From Steinernema hermaphroditum (lineage: Eukaryota > Nematoda > Chromadorea > Rhabditida > Steinernematidae), in assembly GCA_030435675.1 (NCBI GenBank), contig CM059623.1:4304012-4368011 (forward strand): a stretch of 64,000 nt of DNA, given 5' to 3'. Positions within the stretch are counted from its first letter, which is position 1; the number at the start of each line of letters is the position of its first letter. The translations under genes were made by a program, and so were the position numbers. Under the pieces are notes generated by a model, which saw only the letters and a list, made by a program, of their open reading frames with translations, was not told the origin of the DNA and did not search any database. Below, one piece after another: positions 29,001-41,580 of this stretch.

Positions 29001-29124
29001 CAACATCCAATGATAAAAATGCTATGGTACTTTGGAGCAGGAGGGTCAGATGCAGAGCTTTTGGTATGAGCAAGGGCCCTGCTGTCTCGAATTGAAAGTT
29101 TTGCAGGAAACTAAGATAGTCCAC
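19345..29124 (+). repeat. Compound satellite variant present three times
   Basis: Three sites share the same set of rare changes in one monomer: GGACTCAACTG in place of GGGCCCTGCTG, a 1-bp deletion giving AATTGAAGTTTTGC, and AATGATAAA in place of AATCATAAA. They are at about 19388-19500, 27863-27975 and 28728-28850. The spacings are 8477 bp (49 monomers) and 864 bp (5 monomers). Related units without the deletion occur near 25617, 28381 and 29420. Shared compound changes show that blocks, not single monomers, were copied. Confidence 0.75.
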
Positions 29125-32100
29125 AGTAATCCCAACGGGAGTAGGCGCGTTCGATCAGGCTCGTGCAGTTCTACAACATCCAATCATAAAAATGCTATGG
29201 TACTTTGGAGCAGGAGGGTCAGATGCAGAGCTTTTGGTATGAACAAGGGCCCTGCTGTCTCGAATTGAAAGTTTTGCAGGAAACTAAGATAGTCCACAGT
29301 AATCCCAACGGGAGTAGGCGCGTTCGATCAGGCTCGTGCAGTTCTACAACATCCAATCATAAAAATGCTATGGTACTTTGGAGCAGGAGGGTCAGATGCA
29401 GAGCTTTTGGTATGAACAAGGACTCAACTGTCTCGAATTGAAAGTTTTGCAGGAAACTAAGATAGTCCACAGTAATCCCAACGGGAGTAGGCGCGTTCGA
29501 TCAGGCTCGTGCAGTTCTACAACATCCAATCATAAAAATGCTATGGTACTTTGGAGCAGGAGGGTCAGATGCAGAGCTTTTGGTATGAGCAAGGGCCCTG
29601 CTGTCTCGAATTGAAAGTTTTGCAGGAAACTAAGATAGTCCACAGTAATCCCAACGGGAGTAGGCGCGTTCGATCAGGCTCGTGCAGTTCTACAACATCC
29701 AATCATAAAAATGCTATGGTACTTTGGAGCAGGAGGGTCAGATGCAGAGCTTTTGGTATGAACAAGGGCCCTGCTGTCTCGAATTGAAAGTTTTGCAGGA
29801 AACTAAGATAGTCCACAGTAATCCCAACGGGAGTAGGCGCGTTCGATCAGGCTCGTGCAGTTCTACAACATCCAATCATAAAAATGCTATGGTACTTTGG
29901 AGCAGGAGGGTCAGATGCAGAGCTTTTGGTATGAGCAAGGGCCCTGCTGTCTCGAATTGAAAGTTTTGCAGGAAACTAAGATAGTCCACAGTAATCCCAA
30001 CGGGAGTAGGCGCGTTCGATCAGGCTCGTGCAGTTCTACAACATCCAATCATAAAAATGCTATGGTACTTTGGAGCAGGAGGGTCAGATGCAGAGCTTTT
30101 GGTATGAGCAAGGGCCCTGCTGTCTCGAATTGAAAGTTTTGCAGGAAACTAAGATAGTCCACAGTAATCCCAACGGGAGTAGGCGCGTTCGATCAGGCTC
30201 GTGCAGTTCTACAACATCCAATCATAAAAATGCTATGGTACTTTGGAGCAGGAGGGTCAGATGCAGAGCTTTTGGTATGAGCAAGGGCCCTGCTGTCTCG
30301 AATTGAAAGTTTTGCAGGAAACTAAGATAGTCCACAGTAATCCCAACGGGAGTAGGCGCGTTCGATCAGGCTCGTGCAGTTCTACAACATCCAATCATAA
30401 AAATGCTATGGTACTTTGGAGCAGGAGGGTCAGATGCAGAGCTTTTGGTATGAACAAGGGCCCTGCTGTCTCGAATTGAAAGTTTTGCAGGAAACTAAGA
30501 TAGTCCACAGTAATCCCAACGGGAGTAGGCGCGTTCGATCAGGCTCGTGCAGTTCTACAACATCCAATCATAAAAATGCTATGGTACTTTGGAGCAGGAG
30601 GGTCAGATGCAGAGCTTTTGGTATGAGCAAGGGCCCTGCTGTCTCGAATTGAAAGTTTTGCAGGAAACTAAGATAGTCCACAGTAATCCCAACGGGAGTA
30701 GGCGCGTTCGATCAGGCTCGTGCAGTTCTACAACATCCAATCATAAAAATGCTATGGTACTTTGGAGCAGGAGGGTCAGATGCAGAGCTTTTGGTATGAA
30801 CAAGGGCCCTGCTGTCTCGAATTGAAAGTTTTGCAGGAAACTAAGATAGTCCACAGTAATCCCAACGGGAGTAGGCGCGTTCGATCAGGCTCGTGCAGTT
30901 CTACAACATCCAATCATAAAAATGCTATGGTACTTTGGAGCAGGAGGGTCAGATGCAGAGCTTTTGGTATGAGCAAGGGCCCTGCTGTCTCGAATTGAAA
31001 GTTTTGCAGGAAACTAAGATAGTCCACAGTAATCCCAACGGGAGTAGGCGCGTTCGATCAGGCTCGTGCAGTTCTACAACATCCAATCATAAAAATGCTA
31101 TGGTACTTTGGAGCAGGAGGGTCAGATGCAGAGCTTTTGGTATGAGCAAGGGCCCTGCTGTCTCGAATTGAAAGTTTTGCAGGAAACTAAGATAGTCCAC
31201 AGTAATCCCAACGGGAGTAGGCGCGTTCGATCAGGCTCGTGCAGTTCTACAACATCCAATCATAAAAATGCTATGGTACTTTGGAGCAGGAGGGTCAGAT
31301 GCAGAGCTTTTGGTATGAACAAGGGCCCTGCTGTCTCGAATTGAAAGTTTTGCAGGAAACTAAGATAGTCCACAGTAATCCCAACGGGAGTAGGCGCGTT
31401 CGATCAGGCTCGTGCAGTTCTACAACATCCAATCATAAAAATGCTATGGTACTTTGGAGCAGGAGGGTCAGATGCAGAGCTTTTGGTATGAACAAGGGCC
31501 CTGCTGTCTCGAATTGAAAGTTTTGCAGGAAACTAAGATAGTCCACAGTAATCCCAACGGGAGTAGGCGCGTTCGATCAGGCTCGTGCAGTTCTACAACA
31601 TCCAATCATAAAAATGCTATGGTACTTTGGAGCAGGAGGGTCAGATGCAGAGCTTTTGGTATGAGCAAGGGCCCTGCTGTCTCGAATTGAAAGTTTTGCA
31701 GGAAACTAAGATAGTCCACAGTAATCCCAACGGGAGTAGGCGCGTTCGATCAGGCTCGTGCAGTTCTACAACATCCAATCATAAAAATGCTATGGTACTT
31801 TGGAGCAGGAGGGTCAGATGCAGAGCTTTTGGTATGAGCAAGGGCCCTGCTGTCTCGAATTGAAAGTTTTGCAGGAAACTAAGATAGTCCACAGTAATCC
31901 CAACGGGAGTAGGCGCGTTCGATCAGGCTCGTGCAGTTCTACAACATCCAATCATAAAAATGCTATGGTACTTTGGAGCAGGAGGGTCAGATGCAGAGCT
32001 TTTGGTATGAACAAGGGCCCTGCTGTCTCGAATTGAAAGTTTTGCAGGAAACTAAGATAGTCCACAGTAATCCCAACGGGAGTAGGCGCGTTCGATCAGG

Positions 32101-32721
32101 CTCGTGCAGTTCTACAACATCCAATCATAAAAATGCTATGGTACTTTGGAGCAGGAGGGTCAGATGCAGAGCTTTTGGTATGAGCAAGGGCCCTGCTGTC
32201 TCGAATTGAAAGTTTTGCAGGAAACTAAGATAGTCCACAGTAATCCCAACGGGAGTAGGCGCGTTCGATCAGGCTCGTGCAGTTCTACAACATCCAATCA
32301 TAAAAATGCTATGGTACTTTGGAGCAGGAGGGTCAGATGCAGAGCTTTTGGTATGAGCAAGGGCCCTGCTGTCTCGAATTGAAAGTTTTGCAGGAAACTA
32401 AGATAGTCCACAGTAATCCCAACGGGAGTAGGCGCGTTCGATCAGGCTCGTGCAGTTCTACAACATCCAATCATAAAAATGCTATGGTACTTTGGAGCAG
32501 GAGGGTCAGATGCAGAGCTTTTGGTATGAGCAAGGGCCCTGCTGTCTCGAATTGAAAGTTTTGCAGGAAACTAAGATAGTCCACAGTAATCCCAACGGGA
32601 GTAGGCGCGTTCGATCAGGCTCGTGCAGTTCTACAACATCCAATCATAAAAATGCTATGGTACTTTGGAGCAGGAGGGTCAGATGCAGAGCTTTTGGTAT
32701 GAACAAGGGCCCTGCTGTCTC

Positions 32722-33221
32722 NNNNNNNNNNNNNNNNNNNNNNNNNNNNNNNNNNNNNNNNNNNNNNNNNNNNNNNNNNNNNNNNNNNNNNNNNNNNNNN
32801 NNNNNNNNNNNNNNNNNNNNNNNNNNNNNNNNNNNNNNNNNNNNNNNNNNNNNNNNNNNNNNNNNNNNNNNNNNNNNNNNNNNNNNNNNNNNNNNNNNNN
32901 NNNNNNNNNNNNNNNNNNNNNNNNNNNNNNNNNNNNNNNNNNNNNNNNNNNNNNNNNNNNNNNNNNNNNNNNNNNNNNNNNNNNNNNNNNNNNNNNNNNN
33001 NNNNNNNNNNNNNNNNNNNNNNNNNNNNNNNNNNNNNNNNNNNNNNNNNNNNNNNNNNNNNNNNNNNNNNNNNNNNNNNNNNNNNNNNNNNNNNNNNNNN
33101 NNNNNNNNNNNNNNNNNNNNNNNNNNNNNNNNNNNNNNNNNNNNNNNNNNNNNNNNNNNNNNNNNNNNNNNNNNNNNNNNNNNNNNNNNNNNNNNNNNNN
33201 NNNNNNNNNNNNNNNNNNNNN
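32722..33221. other. Assembly gap of 500 N
   Basis: Exactly 500 unknown bases separate two satellite arrays of opposite orientation. The round number suggests a placeholder length, not a measured one. The true sequence at the turn-around of the arrays is therefore missing. Confidence 0.99.
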
Positions 33222-36200
33222 ATTCCCGTTGGTATTCCTGTGGACTATCTTAGTTTCCTGCAAAACTTTCAATTCGAGACAGCAGGGCCCTTGCTCATAC
33301 CAAAAGCTCTGCATCTGACCCTCCTGCTCCAAAGTACCATATCATTTTTATGATTGGATCTTGTAGAACTGCACGAGCCTGATCGAACGCGCCTATTCCC
33401 GTTGGGATTACTGTGGAATATCTTAGTTTCCTGCAAAACTTTCAATTCGAGACAGCAGGGCCCTTGCTCATACCAAAAGCTCTGCATCTGACCCTCCTGC
33501 TCCAAAGTACCATATCATTTTTATGATTGGATCTTATAGAACTGCACGAGCCTGATCGAACGCGCCTATTCCCGTTGGGATTACTGTGGACTATCTTAGT
33601 TTCCTGCAAAACTTTCAATTCGACACAGCAGGGCCCTTGCTCATACCAAAAGCTCTGCATCTGACCCTCCTGCTCCAAAGTACCATATCATTTTTATGAT
33701 TGGATCTTGTAGAACTGCACGAGCCTGATCGAACGCGCCTATTCCCGTTGGGATTACTGTGGAATATCTTAGTTTCCTGCAAAACTTTCAATTCGAGACA
33801 GATAGGGCCTTGTTCATACAAAGAGTTCTGCATCTGACCCTCCTGCTCCAAAGTACCATATCATTTTTATGATTGGATCTTGTAGAACTGCACGAGCCTG
33901 ATCGAACGCGCCTACTCTTGTTGGATTTCCTGTGGACTATCTTAGTTTCCTGCAAAACTTTCAATTCGAGACAGATAGGGCCTTGTTCATACAAAGAGTT
34001 CTGCATCTGACCCTCCTGCTCCAAAGTACCATATCATTTTTATGATTGGATCTTGTAGAACTGCACGAGCCTGATCGAACGCGCCTACTCTCGTTGGATT
34101 TCCTGTGGACTATCTTAGTTTCCTGCAAAACTTTCAATTCGAGACAGCAGGGCCCTTGCTCATACCAAAAGCTCTGCATCTGACCCTCCTGCTCCAAAGT
34201 ACCATAGCATTTTTATGATTGGATCTTGTAGAACTGCACGAGCCTGATCGAACGCGCCTACTCTCGTTGGATTTCCTGTGGACTATCTTAGTTTCCTGCA
34301 AAACTTTCAATTCGAGACAGCAGGGCCCTTGCTCATACCAAAAGCTCTGCATCTGACCATCCTGCTCCAAAGTACCATAGCATTTTTATGATTGGATCTT
34401 GTAGAACTGCACGAGCCTGATCGAACGCGCCTATTCCCGTTGGATTTCCTGCGGACTATCTTAGTTTCCTGCAAAACTTTCAATTCGAGACAGCAGGGCC
34501 CTTGCTCATACCAAAAGCTCTGCATCTGACCCTCCTGCTCCAAAGTACCATATCATTTTTATGATTGGATCTTGTAGAACTGCACGAGCCTGATCGAACG
34601 CGCCTATTCCCGTTGGGATTACTGTGGAATATCTTAGTTTCCTGCAAAACTTTCAATTCGAGACAGATAGGGCCTTGTTCATACAAAGAGTTCTGCATCT
34701 GACCCTCCTGCTCCAAAGTACCATATCATTTTTATGATTGGATCTTGTAGAACTGCACGAGCCTGATCGAACGCGCCTACTCTTGTTGGATTTCCTGTCA
34801 ACTATCTTAGTTTCCTGCAAAACTTTCAATTCGAGAAAGCAGGGCCCTTGCTCATACAAAGAGTTATGCATCTGACCCCTCCGCTCCAGTACCATATATT
34901 TTTATGATTGGATCTTGTAGAACTGCACGAGCCTGATCGAACGCGCCTACTCTCGTTGGATTTCCTGCGGACTATCTTAGTTTCCTGCAAAACTTTCAAT
35001 TCGAGACAGCAGGGCCCTTGCTCATACCAAAAGCTCTGCATCTGACCCTCCTGCTCCAAAGTACCATATCATTTTTATGATTGGATCTTGTAGAACTGCA
35101 CGAGCCTGATCGAACGCGCCTATTCCCGTTGGGATTACTGTGGACTATCTTAGTTTCCTGCAAAACTTTCAATTCGAGACAGCAGGGCCCTTGCTCATAC
35201 CAAAAGCTCTGCATCTGACCCAACCTGCTCCAAAGTACCATAGCATTTTTATGATTGGATCTTGTAGAACTGCACGAGCCTGATCGAACGCGCCTATTCC
35301 CGTTGGATTTCCTGCGGACTATCTTAGTTTCCTGCAAAACTTTCAATTCGAGACAGATAGGGCCCTTGTTCATACAAAGAGTTCTGCATCTGACCCTCCT
35401 GCTCCAAAGTACCATATCATTTTTATGATTGGATCTTGTAGAACTGCACGAGCCTGATCGAACGCGCCTATTCCCGTTGGGATTACTGTGGACTATCTTA
35501 GTTTCCTGCAAAACTTTCAATTCGAGACAGCAGGGCCCTTGCTCATACCAAAAGCTCTGCATCTGACCCTCCTGCTCCAAAGTACCATATCATTTTTATG
35601 ATTGGATCTTGTAGAACTGCACGAGCCTGATCGAACGCGCCTGCTCTCGTTGGATTTCCTGTGGACTATCTTAGTTTCCTGCAAAACTTTCAATTCGAGA
35701 CAGCAGGGCCCTTGCTCATACCAAAAGCTCTGCATCTGACCCTCCTGCTCCAAAGTACCATATCATTTTTATGATTGGATCTTGTAGAACTGCACGAGCC
35801 TGATCGAACGCGCCTATTCCCGTTGGATTTCCTGCGGACTATCTTAGTTTCCTGCAAAACTTTCAATTCGAGACAGCAGGGCCCTTGCTCATACCAAAAG
35901 CTCTGCATCTGACCCTCCTGCTCCAAAGTACCATATCATTTTTATGATTGGATCTTGTAGAACTGCACGAGCCTGATCGAACGCGCCTATTCCCGTTGGG
36001 ATTACTGTGGAATATCTTAGTTTCCTGCAAAACTTTCAATTCGAGACAGCAGGGCCCTTGCTCATACCAAAAGCTCTGCATCTGACCCTCCTGCTCCAAA
36101 GTACCATATCATTTTTATGATTGGATCTTATAGAACTGCACGAGCCTGATCGAACGCGCCTATTCCCGTTGGGATTACTGTGGACTATCTTAGTTTCCTG

Positions 36201-37489
36201 CAAAACTTTCAATTCGAGACAGCAGGGCCCTTGCTCATACCAAAAGCTCTGCATCTGACCCTCCTGCTCCAAAGTACCATATCATTTTTATGATTGGATC
36301 TTGTAGAACTGCACGAGCCTGATCGAACGCGCCTATTCCCGTTGGGATTACTGTGGAATATCTTAGTTTCCTGCAAAACTTTCAATTCGAGACAGATAGG
36401 GCCTTGTTCATACAAAGAGTTCTGCATCTGACCCTCCTGCTCCAAAGTACCATATCATTTTTATGATTGGATCTTGTAGAACTGCACGAGCCTGATCGAA
36501 CGCGCCTACTCTCGTTGGATTTCCTGTGGAATATCTTAGTTTCCTGCAAAACTTTCAATTCGAGACAGATAGGGCCTTGTTCATACAAAGAGTTCTGCAT
36601 CTGACCCTCCTGCTCCAAAGTACCATATCATTTTTATGATTGGATCTTGTAGAACTGCACGAGCCTGATCGAACGCGCCTATTCCCGTTGGTATTCCTGT
36701 GGACTATCTTAGTTTCCTGCAAAACTTTCAATTCGAGACAGCAGGGCCCTTGCTCATACAAAGAGTTATGCATCTGACCCCTCCGCTCCAAACCATAATT
36801 TTTATGATTGGATCTTGTAGAACTGCACGAGCCTGATCGAACGCGCCTACTCTCGTTGGATTTCCTGCGGACTATCTTAGTTTCCTGCAAAACTTTCAAT
36901 TCGAGACAGCAGGGCCCTTGCTCATACCAAAAGCTCTGCATCTGACCCTCCTGCTCCAAAGTACCATAGCATTTTTATGATTGGATCTTGTAGAACTGCA
37001 CGAGCCTGATCGAACGCGCCTACTCTCGTTGGATTTCCTGTGGACTATCTTAGTTTCCTGCAAAACTTTCAATTCGAGACAGCAGGGCCCTTGCTCATAC
37101 CAAAAGCTCTGCATCTGACCATCCTGCTCCAAAGTACCATAGCATTTTTATGATTGGATCTTGTAGAACTGCACGAGCCTGATCGAACGCGCCTATTCCC
37201 GTTGGGTTTACTGTGGACTATCTTAGTTTCCTGCAAAACTTTCAATTCGAGACAGCAGGGCCCTTGCTCATACCAAAAGCTCTGCATCTGACCCTCCTGC
37301 TCCAAAGTACCATATCATTTTTATGATTGGATCTTGTAGAACTGCACGAGCCTGATCGAACGCGCCTACTCTCGTTGGATTTACTGTGGACTATCTTAGT
37401 TTCCTGCAAAACTTTCAATTCGAGACAGATAGGGCCTTGTTCATACAAAGAGTTCTGCATCTGACCCTCCTGCTCCAAAGTACCATATC

Positions 37490-37560
37490 ATTTTTATGAT
37501 TGGATCTTGTAGAACTGCGAACTGCACGAGCCTGATCGAACGCGCCTACTCTTGTTGGAT
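37490..37560 (-). repeat. Satellite monomer with a short internal duplication
   Basis: Near 37515 the unit reads GAACTGCGAACTGCACGAG where others read GAACTGCACGAG. An 7-bp piece (GAACTGC) is duplicated in tandem. It is a private marker of this copy and disrupts the usual spacing. Confidence 0.8.
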
Positions 37561-40194
37561 TTCCTGTGGACTATCTTAGTTTCCTGCAAAACTTTCAATT
37601 CGAGACAGCAGGGCCCTTGCTCATACCAAGAGCTCTGCATCTGACCCTCCTGCTCCAAAGTACCATATCATTTTTATGATTGGATCTTGTAGAACTGCAC
37701 GAGCCTGATCGAACGCGCCTACTCTCGTTGGATTTCCTGTGGAATATCTTAGTTTCCTGCAAAACTTTCAATTCGAGACAGATAGGGCCCTTGTTCATAC
37801 AAAGAGTTCTGCATCTGACCCTCCTGCTCCAAAGTACCATATCATTTTTATGATTGGATCTTGTAGAACTGCACGAGCCTGATCGAACGCGCCTACTCTC
37901 GTTGGATTTCCTGTGGACTATCTTAGTTTCCTGCAAAACTTTCAATTCGAGACAGCAGGGCCCTTGCTCATACAAAGAGTTATGCATCTGACCCCTCCTG
38001 CTCCAAAGTACCATATCATTTTTATGATTGGATCTTGTAGAACTGCACGAGCCTGATCGAACGCGCCTACTCTCGTTGGATTTCCTGCGGACTATCTTAG
38101 TTTCCTGCAAAACTTTCAATTCGAGACAGCAGGGCCCTTGCTCATACCAAAAGCTCTGCATCTGACCCTCCTGCTCCAAAGTACCATAGCATTTTTATGA
38201 TTGGATCTTGTAGAACTGCACGAGCCTGATCGAACGCGCCTACTCTCGTTGGATTTCCTGTGGACTATCTTAGTTTCCTGCAAAACTTTCAATTCGAGAC
38301 AGCAGGGCCCTTGCTCATACCAAAAGCTCTGCATCTGACCATCCTGCTCCAAAGTACCATAGCATTTTTATGATTGGATCTTGTAGAACTGCACGAGCCT
38401 GATCGAACGCGCCTACTCTCGTTGGATTTCCTGTGGAATATCTTAGTTTCCTGCAAAACTTTCAATTCGAGACAGATAGGGCCCTTGTTCATACAAAGAG
38501 TTCTGCATCTGACCCTCCTGCTCCAAAGTACCATATCATTTTTATGATTGGATCTTGTAGAACTGCACGAGCCTGATCGAACGCGCCTATTCCCGTTGGT
38601 ATTCCTGTGGACTATCTTAGTTTCCTGCAAAACTTTCAATTCGAGACAGCAGGGCCCTTGCTCATACAAAGAGTTATGCATCTGACCCCTCCTGCTCCAA
38701 AGTACCATATCATTTTTATGATTGGATCTTGTAGAACTGCACGAGCCTGATCGAACGCGCCTACTCTCGTTGGATTTCCTGCGGACTATCTTAGTTTCCT
38801 GCAAAACTTTCAATTCGAGACAGCAGGGCCCTTGCTCATACCAAAAGCTCTGCATCTGACCCTCCTGCTCCAAAGTACCATAGCATTTTTATGATTGGAT
38901 CTTGTAGAACTGCACGAGCCTGATCGAACGCGCCTGCTCTCGTTGGATTTACTGTGGACTATCTTAGTTTCCTGCAAAACTTTCAATCCGAGACAGCAGG
39001 GCCCTTGCTCATACCAAAAGCTCTGCATCTGACCCTCCTCCTCCAAAGTACCATATCATTTTTATGATTGGATCTTGTAGAACTGCACGAGCCTGATCGA
39101 ACGCGCCTACTCTCGTTGGATTTCCTGTGGACTATCTTAGTTTCCTGCAAAACTTTCAATTCGAGACAGATAGGGCCTTGTTCATACAAAGAGTTCTGCA
39201 TCTGACCCTCCTGCTCCAAAGTACCATATCATTTTTATGATTGGATCTTGTAGAACTGCACGAGCCTGATCGAACGCGCCTACTCTCGTTGGATTTCCTG
39301 TGGACTATCTTAGTTTCCTGCAAAACTTTCAATTCGAGACAGCAGGGCCCTTGCTCATACAAAGAGTTCTGCATCTGACCCCTCCTGCTCCAAAGTACCA
39401 TATCATTTTTATGATTGGATCTTGTAGAACTGCACGAGCCTGATCGAACGCGCCTATTCCCGTTGGATTTCCTGCGGACTATCTTAGTTTCCTGCAAAAC
39501 TTTCAATTCGAGACAGCAGGGCCCTTGCTCATACCAAAAGCTCTGCATCTGACCCTCCTGCTCCAAAGTACCATATCATTTTTATGATTGGATCTTGTAG
39601 AACTGCACGAGCCTGATCGAACGCGCCTATTCCCGTTGGGATTACTGTGGACTATCTTAGTTTCCTGCAAAACTTTCAATTCGAGACAGCAGGGCCCTTG
39701 CTCATACCAAAAGCTCTGCATCTGACCCTCCTGCTCCAAAGTACCATATCATTTTTATGATTGGATCTTATAGAACTGCACGAGCCTGATCGAACGCGCC
39801 TATTCCCGTTGGGATTACTGTGGACTATCTTAGTTTCCTGCAAAACTTTCAATTCGAGACAGCAGGGCCCTTGCTCATACCAAAAGCTCTGCATCTGACC
39901 CTCCTGCTCCAAAGTACCATATCATTTTTATGATTGGATCTTGTAGAACTGCACGAGCCTGATCGAACGCGCCTATTCCCGTTGGGATTACTGTGGAATA
40001 TCTTAGTTTCCTGCAAAACTTTCAATTCGAGACAGATAGGGCCTTGTTCATACAAAGAGTTCTGCATCTGACCCTCCTGCTCCAAAGTACCATATCATTT
40101 TTATGATTGGATCTTATAGAACTGCACGAGCCTGATCGAACGCGCCTATTCCCGTTGGGATTACTGTGGACTATCTTAGTTTCCTGCAAAACTT

Positions 40195-41580
40195 TCAATT
40201 CGAGACAGCAGGGCCCTTGCTCATACAAAGAGTTCTGCATCTGACCCTCCTGCTCCAAAGTACCATATCATTTTTATGATTGGATCTTGTAGAACTGCAC
40301 GAGCCTGATCGAACGCGCCTACTCTCGTTGGATTTCCTGTGGACTATCTTAGTTTCCTGCAAAACTTTCAATTCGAGACAGCAGGGCCCTTGCTCATACA
40401 AAGAGTTATGCATCTGACCCCTCCTGCTCCAAAGTACCATATCATTTTTATGATTGGATCTTGTAGAACTGCACGAGCCTGATCGAACGCGCCTATTCCC
40501 GTTGGATTTCCTGCGGACTATCTTAGTTTCCTGCAAAACTTTCAATTCGAGACAGCAGGGCCCTTGCTCATACCAAAAGCTCTGCATCTGACCCTCCTGC
40601 TCCAAAGTACCATATCATTTTTATGATTGGATCTTGTAGAACTGCACGAGCCTGATCGAACGCGCCTATTCCCGTTGGGATTACTGTGGAATATCTTAGT
40701 TTCCTGCAAAACTTTCAATTCGAGACAGCAGGGCCCTTGCTCATACCAAAAGCTCTGCATCTGACCCTCCTGCTCCAAAGTACCATATCATTTTTATGAT
40801 TGGATCTTATAGAACTGCACGAGCCTGATCGAACGCGCCTATTCCCGTTGGGATTACTGTGGACTATCTTAGTTTCCTGCAAAACTTTCAATTCGAGACA
40901 GCAGGGCCCTTGCTCATACAAAGAGTTCTGCATCTGACCCTCCTGCTCCAAAGTACCATATCATTTTTATGATTGGATCTTGTAGAACTGCACGAGCCTG
41001 ATCGAACGCGCCTACTCTCGTTGGATTTCCTGTGGACTATCTTAGTTTCCTGCAAAACTTTCAATTCGAGACAGCAGGGCCCTTGCTCATACAAAGAGTT
41101 ATGCATCTGACCCCTCCTGCTCCAAAGTACCATATCATTTTTATGATTGGATCTTGTAGAACTGCACGAGCCTGATCGAACGCGCCTATTCCCGTTGGAT
41201 TTCCTGCGGACTATCTTAGTTTCCTGCAAAACTTTCAATTCGAGACAGCAGGGCCCTTGCTCATACCAAAAGCTCTGCATCTGACCCTCCTGCTCCAAAG
41301 TACCATATCATTTTTATGATTGGATCTTGTAGAACTGCACGAGCCTGATCGAACGCGCCTATTCCCGTTGGGATTACTGTGGAATATCTTAGTTTCCTGC
41401 AAAACTTTCAATTCGAGACAGCAGGGCCCTTGCTCATACCAAAAGCTCTGCATCTGACCCTCCTGCTCCAAAGTACCATATCATTTTTATGATTGGATCT
41501 TATAGAACTGCACGAGCCTGATCGAACGCGCCTATTCCCGTTGGGATTACTGTGGACTATCTTAGTTTCCTGCAAAACTT
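40195..41580 (-). repeat. Tandem duplication of a 4-monomer satellite block (about 693 bp)
   Basis: The pattern of monomer variants between about 40195 and 40887 repeats in order between 40888 and 41580. This includes the ACCCCTCC extra-C unit, the GATCTTATAG unit and the TGTGGAATATC unit. The offset is 693 bp, four monomers plus one base. Similar but less exact blocks recur near 37595 and 38289 (694 bp apart). This looks like short-range higher-order repeat growth in the right array. Confidence 0.65.

Larger units (their letters stand above)
1..32721 (+). repeat. 173-bp satellite array, left block (about 189 monomers)
   Basis: A head-to-tail tandem array with a 173-bp period fills this whole stretch. 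Landmarks such as GGAGCAGGAGGGTCAGATGC recur every 173 bp, with rare 172-, 174- and 177-bp units. Monomers differ at a few diagnostic sites: AAGATCC or AACATCC; GAGCAAGG, GAACAAGG or GAGCGGGG; and AATTCC, AATCCC or AAATCC before the CGGGAGTAGG core. Because 173 is not a multiple of three, every frame closes within one or two monomers, so the array does not encode a long protein. I do not recognise the family. No CENP-B-box-like motif was seen. The left end runs off the window, so the true length is unknown. Confidence 0.98.
6100..32721 (+). repeat. Satellite sub-block dominated by the AACATCC variant
   Basis: From about 6160 rightward most monomers read TACAACATCC, while the first 6 kb and the whole right-hand array read TACAAGATCC (in its own orientation). 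Exceptions with AAGATCC occur, for example near 6340, 6510, 9105, 11875, 12050, 13780, 13950, 16720, 18975 and 20010. The change marks a derived variant that has spread through about 26 kb. Confidence 0.8.

Noticed and set aside
32492..33332. Long open frames across the N gap
   Set aside because: They are open only because unknown bases contain no stop codons.
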